From Skeletonema tropicum (Eukaryota > Bacillariophyta > Thalassiosirophyceae > Thalassiosirales > Thalassiosiraceae), in contig CM074138.1 in assembly GCA_037178625.1 (NCBI GenBank), forward strand, positions 2,170,001 to 2,234,000: a stretch of 64,000 bases of DNA, read 5' to 3'. Below are positions 30,696 through 42,185 of this stretch, piece by piece. A program made the translations under genes and the position numbers. Below the pieces are notes generated by a model. The model searched no databases, was not told where the DNA came from, and saw nothing but the letters and a program-made list of their open reading frames with translations. Each line of letters begins with the position of its first letter. The first letter of the stretch is position 1.

Positions 30696-33600
30696 TTACC
30701 TTCCAAAGATAAGTTTGAAGTCCTCCAGGGTAGGTTTCGTCGCAAGCTGTCCATCTCCCTTCTCACTCAATATCTCATTGGCAATACCCTTCTTCTTCTT
30801 TTGAAGACTGACAATCTTCTCTTCCACCGAATCAGTGACCACAAACTTTCGTACACGGACCACGTTTGCCTTTTGTCCAATACGATGGATACGATTCACA
30901 CATTGATCTTCAATAGCAACATTCCACCAAGGGTCTACGACAAAGACACTGCTAGCTGCTACCAAATTCAAGCCGACTCCTCCAGCCTTCATACTTCCGA
31001 GACATACAGAGCCACGCTGAAGATTTTCTGCGGATGTTTCCCTCCTCATTTTTGTGCTACCATTGTTGAAACTTTTAATCATGGAGATACGTTCCTTCAA
31101 TGACAATGAACCATCTATCCGGTAGCAAGCCACTCCACGTGCTCGCAAAGCCTCGCCTATAATGTCGAGAAAACCCAAGTACTGTGAATAGACCAGGACT
31201 TTGCTCCCCGGATCCTTCTTCCAAACCTCATCTAACTCATTTAATATTGCGTCCAGCTTGGCGCTGCTAGCTCCATAGTTCAGTGCAAGCTCCAACGTTT
31301 CTCTTGCCGTATCTTTCTCTACAAACGCCTGCTGCTTCTTATCAGGACTCTGGTTCAAGAACTTTGAAGTCATTTCCCCATTTTTTGTCTCTGTAATTTG
31401 GATCAACGTGGAGACCTTAACATACTCATTGCACACTGGACACAGTCCTCCCTCGACACAACTTTGTATGTTGGATGTATTGGACGACTTGATTTGAGTG
31501 GTGGGATGATGTTTGTTGCTGCGTATCTTTTGCTCACGAAATTCGTCCATGATACAGGTCTTGCAGAACATGTGGGCACACGGTGTGTGAACTGAATCCA
31601 CTACATTGGGCTCCTCGAAGCAAATGGGACATTCCGTTGTCAGCAACTTGTCGCTTGACTGAATGCATTTCGACAAGGTCTCTGCAATTTCGATCGAGTG
31701 CTCTTTTGATGAATGTTTGAACTTTGCTAATAAATCTTCGAGGAACTGTACCACACACAATTTCAAAACAAAAACGTTAGTGCAGACAGAAGTTAAAGTA
31801 ACTAAAAAGAGCCCATCCAATGTGCTCTCACCTTGTCATTGACAGTGCTTTCTTGACCATTACCATCATCAGTAGACGTTTTGGCCTCGCCTTCTGTGAC
31901 AAACTCTGAGGATAATACTTCAGACTCTCTACTCTGTTGAACAGTGAGTGATACGTGATCACAAGCTTGCCTTAACCTGGTCAGCAACGAAAAAATAGCG
32001 AACCATGACTTCGACGCTGTACCCGATTTGAGGAAGCCTTCAAATACGGACTGAGACCTCTCAAGAAGGGCATTGTAAAATTCACGCTCTGGTTGACTCA
32101 GTCCTACTATTCACAACTGCGAAATCGATTGGGGGTAGAGTAAGAATTGGCGTACCGTCCTCCATTAGAGTGTCTTTTGTTCGTCTCAAAATGATCGGAG
32201 CAAGGACTCTCCTAACTCTTCCAAATGCTAAGGTTGCTGCCAACATCGTTGGAGATGTTTCGACGCCATCACCATTCGCATCACCATTCGTTTTGGCTCC
32301 GCCCTCCACCCCGGTCGAAGCAGCACTAGTAATAGCTTTCCTCCAAAAACTCGCTTCACACCACGGCTCGTGACGTAAAAACTTGAGCAGTCCATAGATG
32401 TCTTGAAGGGAGTTTTGCATGGGCGTCCCCGTCACGGCCCATCGGTTCTGAGCCTTGAGCATGCAACACGCCCTCGAAACAATTGTAGAAGGGTTCTTGA
32501 TGCCGTGTGCTTCGTCCAAGATGATTCTTTTCCAATCAAACATGAGCAGTGGCTGGTTCTGACCTGGATTTCGCGAACCATTTTTCGATTTGCCAGACCC
32601 TAGCATTGATTTGAATTCACTCTGAACAGTACCATACGTTGTCACGACAACATCAACTGATGAGAAGGCAGCCGCTGAAGATTTCTTTCCTACGTCATAA
32701 TACACCAAGTGAGAGAGATTTGTTTTTGTGGCCAATTCTTCCTCCCATTGCGATACCAACGATAGTGGTACAACAATCAGAGTTGTCTTTGTCGCCTTTG
32801 CAGCTTTACCGGTAGGTTTCATCATTGGCATTTTCTTCACTGTGGGTTCATCATTGTCGGAAGTAATATCTATAACTTCCACATCATCCTCTTGAGCGGA
32901 ACATTTCCCGCTTTTGCTATCTTCGGCACCACCATCCTCAGCCTCTTTTGTTGTTAAAATCAATGATAAAAGCATCACCGTCTTGCCTAATCCCATCGAG
33001 TCAGCGAGGATCCCACCAACACATTGCTTTGGTGGGTTTGGCGGAATGCACGAGGCAATTCCAAGCAATTCATTCACATAAAATGAATATACCGTCGTCA
33101 AGTCATCAGTGGCCAAAAATCTACGTCTCCACAATGGATGGTGCATATACGTTTTCTGACTTGGATTACTTTGTCCATAGTCTGCAACAGGGATCGAACT
33201 TGATGCAACATTATCATCCCAAACCACCACAGGACCACAATCACATGATATAGCCTTGCTTCCACACATCATGACAATCGACGGATCTGAATTATTTGAC
33301 ATTGTACCAGCAAGCTCAGCCAATAACTCCAATGTCTCCACCCATCTCACCCCCTCCATTGTTATCATTATCCGTATCCATTTCATCACAGACATATCCC
33401 TCTCGTCGACACATCCAATACAATGCCTGCCGTTGATACGGTCGCAGCTCAATACCCGCTTTGAATCCAATTGGGTCAGATAATTCCGGCAATGGTTTAG
33501 TTGATGATGCTCTTTTGGGGCGATGATTGCTCCCACCTCCTCCTCCTCCTCCTCCCTTCTCTGAAGAAACTGTCGTTGCAACGAGTTGATTCAATTCATC

Positions 33601-34956
33601 CAATTCTGGATTGTCTTGTATGGAATTTTCCTCATAGTCTCCATCACCACCGTCATTGTTGTTGTCGGAGATGGAAACAGTTGCATCGCTGTCATCATCA
33701 TCATCATTGTCGTCAAGTCCATCTTTCTTTGAGGTAGCTACAACACTAGTAACATTGTCTACCTCCAAGACAGTATCAGTACCAGTACCACCACCATCAT
33801 CATCATTGCTCTTGCTACCATCAAACAAAGGCAACTCCTCCCCCTTCTCAGCCCACTGCAACAAATGATACGCAGCATCCGCCAATTCTTCCCGACTATA
33901 CTTTGTCCTTGCCTTATTCTTTTTCCTTGGAGTGATAGAAGTAGTAGCACCCTTCCACTTGCCACCACCGTCACGAAAGAATAATTTGGAATCAGTCGTC
34001 TCATCACTACTACTACCACCACCACCATTATTTTGAAACAAGTCAAAGAATTCAATAGGATCATTCAAATAAATCTTGAGACATAATGGTACCTCACTCC
34101 CAATAATTAAATGACGATCTTCCATGAGTGCTTCCCCTTCTAGATGGAGTAATGGTGTAAATAATGATGCTGAAGTTGTTGTAGATGATGATGATGTAGT
34201 ACCACAACACCCCAATCGTAACAATGGGGATAGTAATTGACCAAGATAGGAATTGAGTGATCCTTCCACGTTACCGGATACTGAACGAAATCGAACCATT
34301 GGATCTATTGGTACCGCGGAGGAGGATGAGTGATGATGATTGTGATTGTTATTCTTCCAATTTTGTGTAAAGTCGAGGAGTTCACCGTGAGTGACTTGAC
34401 CGCGGATGGATTTGGAGCAGGCTACTGTCCATCGTTTGCATAAGAGTAGCCGATTTTTATTAGTGTTGTTGTTGTTGGTGCTACTGCTGCTGCTGTTTGA
34501 ATGTCTGATATTGCTGCTGATTGAACTACCGATTATTGAGCAAGTTGTACGATTTTTCCCCGGCCTCGAACGTTTGTTACTGTGTATCGACGACGATTTC
34601 GGTGTTGCATTCGAAGACGATTTCGGTGTTGCATTCGAAGACGATTTTTTTATAGCTGTCGCCGCCGATCTCTTCTTCTTGGAAGCTGGTGTCGCTGTTG
34701 ACGACGACTTTTTCGAGCTCGTAGCAAACGATGACGTGACACCACTATCAGCTCCGCCACCATCATTAGTATTAGTCGCATACGAAGCAGAACTATCCCC
34801 AGTTAATATCCGCTCCAATGCCAACTCAACATTAAAGGAACTGGAACGCAATGTCTGTGATAAATCACTCTCGGATACCCTCATGCCCATGCCGGTGACA
34901 AAGTCACGGAGGGTGGATAGTTTGTTGAGGAAGGAGGAGTTGTTGGAGAGTGTCAT
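30696..34956 (-). CDS. RAD5/HLTF-type SNF2 helicase with RING finger (apparent 1-nt frame break)
   Basis: Four coding segments on the minus strand (34956-33351, 33286-about 32104, about 32103-31832, 31745-30696) give about 1369 residues. Introns are 33287-33350 (64 nt, inferred) and 31746-31831. Order: UBA-like N-terminus, Ser/Asp-rich linkers, a RAD5-like VRFRSVSGNVEG segment, SNF2 motifs I (DSMGLGKT), II (LDEAHG) and III (VTGTPMQN), a C3HC4 RING (CPICFEE, CAHMFCKTC, CPVC), then VLVYSQYL and RIHRIGQ. Proteins of this plan polyubiquitinate PCNA and remodel stalled forks in the nucleus. One extra G at 32103-32104 separates FAVVNSR from LSQPEREFYNALLERS; homology continues across, with no room for an intron. 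Yeast RAD16 shares the plan, so the orthologue is not certain. Confidence 0.85.
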
Positions 34957-35428
34957 TTATGTGTATAGGATGATGTGTGTTCATTAATTGAGGTTCAGGT
35001 GAACCTTCTGTCCAGTATGTATTGTTGGGCTGAGAGTTTTTCAGATGATGTATTGTCAATGATAAAGATGACCAACTGTTTCTGTATCCATTCAGCGGTG
35101 TTGACAAATATATTAGGATGAATGTCACAAGGCTACCAGCTTATTCACTACATACAGCAAGCAACCAATGCTCAACAACCGAACCAAAAACCAAATACAT
35201 AAGAAGAAATTTGAAATCATCAAAATCCAAACAAAAAAATGAGGTGGCTTGTGATGAGACTTGCGTACCGGTTGTACTGGAAGCGGTACCTTTGCTTGTC
35301 CAACACACATGCAATGAATATCTATTGAAATTTGAAAAACAGTCTCCAGACAAGACAGTCTCAAAAGCTCCGCTAATTTACTGGAAGCGGTACCTGTGCT
35401 TGTCATACATACATAAATAAGTACAATA
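34957..35428. other. Spacer with diverged direct repeats
   Basis: ACTGGAAGCGGTACCT occurs at 35277-35292 and 35380-35395. ACAGTCTCCAGA occurs at about 35339 and again beyond the MITE at about 35779. The MITE thus lies inside an older duplicated segment. No gene is supported. Confidence 0.5.
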
Positions 35429-35760
35429 TCCCAACCATTTTTTGAAAACGGCAGTTTACTGCCGTTTTCTGTAGAGCTCTGGTATGTTTCTACGTGAGAG
35501 GCAAAACGGCAGTTTACTGCCGTTTTCAAAAAAGCCTTTAGGCCTCACGCAAATAAGTAGCATTTAGTTAGTGTGATGTGTGGCCTTCAGTTACTTTCTT
35601 GCGTTGAAGGGCTACATGTTTTTTGAGGGGAAACACAAAAGGAGCTGCACTCTACTCGCTCTAGCTTTGAAAACGGCAGTGAACTGCCGTTTTCAAGCCG
35701 TATGGGTACTGAGCACAACTTGAAAACGGCAGTAAACTGCCGTTTTCAAAATGGTTGGGA
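35429..35760. mobile_element. MITE of nested palindromes with TA flanks
   Basis: The ends TCCCAACCATTTT and AAAATGGTTGGGA are inverted repeats flanked by TA (35427-35428, 35761-35762). Inside are four near-identical 24-26 bp palindromes of the form AAAACGGCAGT-NN-ACTGCCGTTTT, at 35444-35469, 35503-35526, 35669-35694 and 35722-35747, differing only at the centre (TT, TT, GA, AA). The element has no coding capacity. Confidence 0.7.
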
Positions 35761-35762
35761 TA

Positions 35763-36286
35763 TACATGGAATTTGAAAGACAGTCTCCAGATACGACAGT
35801 ACCATCAAAAGCTTCGCTGATTTAAATTTCAGAAAACAGCGGACGTGCCCCCTAAAAAAAGATATTGTGCTCACTTTTCACTTTTTCACGTTGGTTGTAT
35901 CGGTGGCTAGAGTTTCATAAGGTGCGCATTGCCCTCTAAATAGCTAATCTGCCGCACAAAAAGTATACTAGGCCAAAAACAACCGTTATTGATACAATAG
36001 CTGATATAGGAGTACTTATAAGAAGTTGTGCCGGCCATTTTTTTTTATTTCACCGTCGTGAAGCAAGAAGTGAATGAGCAAAGTACAATAAACGACTCTT
36101 ATATGTATGAGCACCTACGTGTGCTGAATAATATTCTGTGAAGACTCAATGATAACCAACTAACGAACGACTCTGGCAAAAAATAACGACTACATTCCGA
36201 ATTTGAATTTGTGGGATATGGCATCTTTCAAACAATAATAAAAGTCAAAAACACATCTCGTGCTCAAATAGTAGTAGACATCCACC
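35763..36286. other. Spacer upstream of the coiled-coil gene
   Basis: The first about 70 nt repeat the flank left of the MITE. The rest shows no feature; it must contain the promoter of the gene starting at 36287. Confidence 0.35.
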
Positions 36287-37738
36287 ATGCCATCCGAACC
36301 TGAACTCTTCTCCCCCGAAGCCCAATCCTTCTTCACCGATGCCATCACCTCCGCCCGCCTCCGTGTCGCATTTGCCGAATCCATGTTGGCATCTGCCCAA
36401 CGTGAAATAGACGATGCTCGTGACTCTCTGCTTCGTTTGGAGAAACGGCGGAAACAGTTGGGTGTGCCGGATATTACAAATACAGATGATATGGAATTAC
36501 CCGATGATGTGTCATTGTTGAGTGATGATCATGCTCATTCGGTGGGATCACGGTCGACCATGTTCATAGGGTCGGTTGGCGGGGTAACGGATGAGAAGAG
36601 TAATGGGTTTAGTTTGAAGAATTCACTACGAAATTTACGAGGGAAGGGGGCAAAAAACAGTATTGATAGTCGATCGGTGTCATCGGCACCTGCCGTTGTG
36701 AAGAGGTTTGGCGGTGAAGAGTATGTTGCTCTGAAATCACCGTCGAGAAGTGGTGGTGGTGGTGGTGGAGAGTATGTTGCCCTGAACACACCGTCGTCGT
36801 CGACTGATGAGGTGGATGTTGCCCCAACGAAACGACCTGTTACGCCCGAGCGTGGAGAGCCAACCACTTACAACAGTTTTAATGATAACAACAACAAATG
36901 GACAGAGGCAGCAACAAACAAGTTGTCTGCCGTATCACCAGCTAGAACTGTCAGTACAGCTCCAACAGAAAGCACCCAAGAGGATAACGAAGACGCTAGA
37001 TCACGAGCATCAGCGAAATCAGAATCGGCCGTCTTGGAAAAGGGAGATGAATCAGAAACAATTGAGTATGCGATGTTCAGACAATATCTGAAAGATCATT
37101 ACAATGCACCAAAAATAGAATCGGAAACGGAAGAAACAGAAAAAGATTGCATCGGTGAAGATACAAGCATCACCAACTTTGAACCAATACATATTGACAT
37201 GGTCACAATGGACACAATAATTGAAGAACCAGCAGATCCGGAAGACGGTGTGGCACAAATCGAAGTAACGAAATGTGGCATACCGCAAATCAATGGATCT
37301 TACCTCAAATTTGATGCACGCGATGGTGTACCAACCTACAGCAAGATAGACAAGCTTGAATCCTACGAGACCATGTTCAGCATAGGACGGTGGGCTGCCC
37401 CAAACGGAAATAAGAAATGGTACATCACCGCGATAGTTCCTGGACAGAGTCCTCCAATGAAATCAGTATTTTATGTTGCCTACAGTTCATCCAATGTTCC
37501 ACCAAAGGAAGGATGGATGGTGGTCGATGAAAATTTTGATTTGTTCTTAACACCGGAATATACCGAAAAGGGTGTCCCAGCTGCACCGAAACTTGAGTGG
37601 GAAGTGGATGATGGCGTGTCATCGGTTGCTAATACGCTTCTCTCCAGGAAAAGTTCCTTTTCCAACTCTCATTATTATGAAGTTGGAAAACAGGTCTTGA
37701 ATAATATCCCGTGTAGCCCAAGACGGTCTTCCAAATAG
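36287..37738 (+). CDS. Coiled-coil protein with NG-Y C-terminal domain, unknown function
   Basis: The single-exon 483-residue protein starts at ATG 36287 (context ACCATGC). Residues 18-60 are a strong amphipathic helix (ITSARLRVAFAESMLASAQR). The middle (about 65-320) is Ser/Gly/Glu-rich and disordered with repeated EEYVALKSP/GEYVALNTP. The C-terminal 130 residues form a compact domain: GIPQINGSYLKFD, MFSIGRWAAP, KWYITAIVP, FYVAYSS, PPKEGWMVVDENFD. The INGxY start and WxIxxxVP core recur in the broken gene at 8525-9758 with the same N-terminal helix motif ITSARxR. I know of no named domain for this. No signal peptide or membrane span is seen, so it is probably intracellular. Confidence 0.7.
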   Translation: MPSEPELFSPEAQSFFTDAITSARLRVAFAESMLASAQREIDDARDSLLRLEKRRKQLGVPDITNTDDMELPDDVSLLSDDHAHSVGSRSTMFIGSVGGVTDEKSNGFSLKNSLRNLRGKGAKNSIDSRSVSSAPAVVKRFGGEEYVALKSPSRSGGGGGGEYVALNTPSSSTDEVDVAPTKRPVTPERGEPTTYNSFNDNNNKWTEAATNKLSAVSPARTVSTAPTESTQEDNEDARSRASAKSESAVLEKGDESETIEYAMFRQYLKDHYNAPKIESETEETEKDCIGEDTSITNFEPIHIDMVTMDTIIEEPADPEDGVAQIEVTKCGIPQINGSYLKFDARDGVPTYSKIDKLESYETMFSIGRWAAPNGNKKWYITAIVPGQSPPMKSVFYVAYSSSNVPPKEGWMVVDENFDLFLTPEYTEKGVPAAPKLEWEVDDGVSSVANTLLSRKSSFSNSHYYEVGKQVLNNIPCSPRRSSK

Positions 37739-38284
37739 TCCTTAAATCAAGGTGACGTGTGCATGTCCTCTTGATTGAATGGAAGAGAAGACAAAGATGC
37801 GTGTGGCTTACTGCCCCGCGTGTTTTACTAATGATTCAAAATACAAAATAATATTTACTAGAGATGATAGATTTAAGATTTATGTATGTGATCCAAGAAC
37901 ACTTAATTCCTCCACAAGAGTTTGTCCTGAAAAAGTGTTCAGGACACTCATTTTTCATTCACAGCATCACACCGTTGATCAATACTGATACACACTGTTG
38001 ATGCTCGCAGTAGACCCTTCACTAACAAGAGTTTTTCTGCGACTTCTTTCAGTAGAAAATGGATTGACTTGTAACTATGTAGCAGAGTCAACTAGGACAT
38101 TTAGACCAAGAAGAACACAAGCAGATGTCTCAGGGATGAAATAAACAAATGTACTTATGCATATTTTACTAGAACTACATCTCTAAATAGAGTCTCGATG
38201 GCATCAAACGCTGATGCCTATCTCAATCTCTACTACTACCTACTCTATCCAACTTATTCATGCCAGAAATTTGATGCCTTTTGC
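37739..38284. other. Convergent intergenic stretch
   Basis: It lies between the 3' ends of the coiled-coil gene and the RNase T2 gene. No feature is recognised. Confidence 0.35.
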
Positions 38285-39355
38285 TCATTCAACAGCCAAT
38301 CCTTTCCCCTCTTCCTCCTTTTGAAACGAAGCAATTCGAATCTCACTTCCACAAGAACTCGCCCTCAAAATGGCCTCGGGACAATTCATTCGTTCTCCCA
38401 CATTGCCATCCGTATCTTTTTGATGACATACTCTCACCTCTGACAAATAATCATGATTACAAACCAGAGCAGCAAGCTCAGCCCCCCCATACACCGCCAA
38501 CAAATCATCTTTCTTCACAACCGTATGTTGTTCTTCCGCATCTTTCACTATCGAGGGAGTAGGTATCAACTTCTCCAACGCATGAGAGAAATACTCTAGT
38601 TGAGATAATCCGGTACAAGTTCCATGCTTGCTCCATTCATGCTCCCAGAAATCATCATGGGATACAGAATCGGGTAGTGGTGCTTTGATGTTTGGCCATT
38701 TTTGCTCAAGTTCCTCACGAATTGGATCGAGACTGGATAAGTCAAATTTTTCATTGGAGCAAGTTTGAGGGTAGGAACCATCGTCGTTGTTGGGCCATAG
38801 TCCGTGAATGGTGAGTCCATCCCAACTTTGTTTTGGGTGGTGACAACCTTCCGGTGTTTCATGTTTTATGTAACAGAATTCTGGTTGGTACGTCACTGTG
38901 TTTCAAGAAGTGGATGAATGATATATACGTAGAGAAAAGGTAAGCTTATTGCCCTATCAATGAATAGATGATTGATACTGGTCTCTTCTCAATGAAAAAC
39001 GATATTACTCACTGGAAAATACATAAAAATCAAAGCTGTTATCACTGTTCTCATGATTTTCATCATGATTTGAGGGCTTTTTTCTATCATCAGGCGGAAA
39101 ATGGCTCTTGTGATGTCTCTTGCGACCATGAAAGACCTCTGCGTCCGATGTTGCAAGTGAAGAGTCGTCCACCACTATGGTTTGTGTATGTGTTGCACCA
39201 CGAATCATGCTGTTGTCATTGGAAACATTATTATCATTTCCTTGCACGGCAGATATGAATTGAGCAATGCACGTCGCAACGAATAGAAGAATTGCTGGTG
39301 CAGCCATGATGGCCCTTGTGCTGGATATTGTGGATTGGGAGGATTGAGGGGCCAT
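38285..39355 (-). CDS. Secreted ribonuclease T2
   Basis: Exons 39355-39013 and 38895-38285, separated by a 117-nt intron (GTGAGT donor), give 317 residues. Two family signatures are complete: IHGLWPN (CAS I, with its His) and FWEHEWSKHGTC (CAS II, with Glu and two His). The join restores SMTYQPEFCY, the usual first strand, with Cys residues for the family disulfides. The N-terminus has a hydrophobic run (APAILLFVATCIAQFISAVQ) fitting a signal peptide; translation may start at ATG 39307 instead, 16 codons in, placing this run nearer the start. An insert of about 60 hydrophilic, His/Asp-rich residues precedes the catalytic domain. It would cleave single-stranded RNA outside the cell or in vacuoles, perhaps for phosphate recovery. 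The CDS ends in GKGLAVE with no C-terminal extension. Confidence 0.9.
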
Positions 39356-39879
39356 GATAGTATTGTCTGCTACCGAAAGGAGGCTAACGATCTGGTGATT
39401 ATGCTGCGAAAGGGAACGGACGCTTCTTTTTCCTTCGCTTCGTTCACCATGGTGCTGATGTCGATGCGTGTGACGTTTAGCGTGACATCAGGTAGGAGGC
39501 AGAACTTTCTTGCAAATTCAAATGATTGTTCTTTGGGGAGTCTTCAAATAGTGGGATAGCTTTATGTACATACATACTACATACTTATTCCATCTTTCGT
39601 TCATTGCAAACAATAAGAGTATTTATACTCTTACCTGAACCTTGGACTTATTTATTAATCGCTACAGAAATTTAAAATATTTCAAACGACATGAACTTAT
39701 AAAAGTTCGTAAGTGAAAGTAGCAGCTTGTTCCTGTGCTTGCTGTTGCAGCGAATAGCTGTCTTCGTTGAGTTTGTAACTTGACAATGGTTGTAACCTTA
39801 ACTTGTCACTGCAACGATCTTCTAACTCTCAACTCTCACCTTTCACTCAATCTTAGCTTGGATTCAGTAGAATCTTGCA
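39356..39879. other. Divergent promoter region of RNase T2 and VWA-Cache copy B
   Basis: The two genes start back to back about 525 nt apart. I see no duplicated block here with copies A and C; copy B has its own upstream region. Confidence 0.4.
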
Positions 39880-42185
39880 ATGATCCTCAGAATCATTCGA
39901 GTGGCAGCAGCATTGCTCTTGCTCCTCGCTTCACTACTCCAACCATTCGCCAATGCCCGCTACGACAAGGAGAATGAAGTCAAACGCATCCTCCATCGCA
40001 TTGAACAGGACACGTTGAAACTTCGCGATGAAATCGAGATTGCCTACAGTAAAAGATGCACTATTGAAACCCTCTCCCAATGCTCCCAAAGTAGTTTTCA
40101 TGCGTGCTACTCTGTGTTCCCCAATCAGCAGTGCATGGAGCCGGATGAGCTCGTCATTGACGCATGCGCTGCTGGAGGAGGAGGAACATGTAATGCGTTA
40201 TGGGACAAAACGACGTCCATTGTGTCCATTCCATCGGCTCTAGCAAAGGGAGAAAATGGTAACCCCCTCGATCCGGAGTTGATCGAGACAGCGTGCTACA
40301 CGCTTCTCGCAGAGGATTACATGAGGACAAAGTATGAGAATGATGAGATCTTCTGGGATTCGTACAATGTGCAACCATCATGGACATATTTCGGGGCACA
40401 TAATGGGTTGTTTCGCCAATTGCCAGCATCTACACGTGAGGAATGTGGTACTTACGACCCTCGCAAGAGACCTTGGTTCGTCGCTGCATCAAGCGGTCCG
40501 AAAGATGTCGTCATTGTACTTGACGTGAGTGGCTCAATGTCAAATCATGGTCGGCTTGATCTGGCAAAGAAGGCGGCGATCACTGTAGTCGAGACGCTTA
40601 CCATTTCGGATAGAGTTGCCATCATTGCCTTCTCGGACTATGCTTATCAAGTACACTCAGGTACAGATTTGCTCGTGAGAGCTACAAACGAGAATAAGCA
40701 GCTTCTGATTGAACAAATCCAAGCTTTGTCTGAGGGCGGAGCGACGAATTTCCATGCTGGTTTCCAGCAAGCCTTCGACGCATTGGAGCGTACCATCCAG
40801 CAAGAATACACTAGTGGTTGCAATGTAGCCATTTTATTCATGACGGATGGAGTGAATACGGCTGGACCCGAGACTGATGAAGTCTTGTATCTAATCAATA
40901 AGAGCGCTCACAGACTCAAGTCTCAATACGACAGAGATACAAAGATCTTCACATTCTCGCTCGGCGCACAGGCTGATCGGTTAGCAACAAAGGAGATCGC
41001 CTGTAGTACCAATGGCATCTGGACGCCTGTCGATGACTTTGGTGGAGGTTTAGATTTAGTTGGAGCTATGGCTTCTTACTACAAGCTCTTTGCTTTAGGG
41101 TTAGGACAAGATACAAATTTCACTTCGTGGGTGGAACCGTACGAGTTCTTTTCAGGTGAGTATATTACCATACATATTGAAGAGGAGATGCATCTTCTCC
41201 TTCTCGTCATTCAATTGGCAGTATTTGCGTGTCCTTGATAGAACATAACATTCTCATCTCATCTTACAAATATATTGTTGAATGCCACCCTATGACTCAA
41301 ACAGCCAAGAAGATGGGCACAACGAACAGCGCACCCGTTTTCGATCGTTCTGTTGACCCTCCCCTATTTCTGGGCGTTGTAGCCAACGATGTATATCTCG
41401 ATGCATTCGAGCAGATACTAGGTGAAAGTGCGCAGTCTTCTACCATGCTGCAAAGGTTTGTTCGTCTTTCGACAGCGCAGTGCCCCAAAATTGATCTGTC
41501 GGATTGCCAATTGGAGTATCTGCGCTACCTCGCAGGAGGACAAGAAGCGACATGTGGAGTATGCAACTACGCTGACTACCCTGACATTGTTCCAGTCGAG
41601 TGCCCTTTTAAGCCTGACCTCCCGAAGAACTTGTGGCAGAATACAGACAGTGAGTGATGCAAACATGCATTGTATTTAGTGACCACAAATCTAGTCCCCT
41701 TTTACATTGTGATTCTCATTCTCTTGTTTTGTTTAGTGGAAGGAGTCAAATACAGCGATCGTGCTTGCTGTGAAATCGGTATCAATACTCCTTCTGAAAT
41801 GTGCAGCACTCCTGATGAAATGATTGACACTATTAATACAATGGGGATTGGACTTTTTGTTGGGGCGACTATTGCCGTTCTTTTCGTCATTTGTTGCTGC
41901 GGTTGGGTGTCTTACAGGTGTTGTAAGCATGTGGTCCCACGGACAAACACAAACGCACCAAAGACAATCACTTTGGTTTCTGCTCCTCCTGCTCCAGCTC
42001 CTTCTGCCCCAGTAGCTGCAATTCCTACCGCCAACGCTTTACCTGTTGGCTCCGTCGTGCCAACGCCGTTCCCAACAAACAATGCCCAGGTTGCCTATGG
42101 CAACGGAGGTGTTAGTGCTAATGCAATGATGTCTCCTTCAGCTTCAGCTCCTCCCATGAATCCAGCCTTTCACGTTCGGCGTTGA
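39880..42185 (+). CDS. VWA-Cache membrane protein, copy B
   Basis: Exons 39880-41155, 41305-41649 and 41737-42185 (introns 149 and 87 nt) give 689 residues. A signal peptide (VAAALLLLLASLLQPFANA) precedes a Cys-rich first Cache half containing WTYFGAHNGLFRQ and YDPRKRPWF. Next is a VWA domain with complete MIDAS: DVSGS (Asp 215), Thr in GGATNF (about 289), Asp in MTDG (about 323). A second Cache part (MGTTNSAPVFDRS, PPLFLGVVANDV), a membrane span (about 41845-41915, with CCCGWVSY) and a Pro/Ala-rich cytosolic tail follow. The plan resembles CACHD1 and calcium-channel alpha2-delta subunits, so an extracellular metal-dependent sensing or adhesion role is likely. It is intact, and the most diverged of the three copies. 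Confidence 0.85.

Noticed and set aside
32103..32104. Intron to explain the frame change in the RAD5-like helicase
   Set aside because: Conserved residues continue directly on both sides (FAVVNSR, then LSQPEREF); any GT-AG pair that fits would be about 11 nt, too short.
35444..35747. CRISPR-like array from the four repeated 26-mers
   Set aside because: Only four copies, unequal spacing (59 to 166 nt), each copy is itself a palindrome, and the genome is eukaryotic; it fits a MITE.
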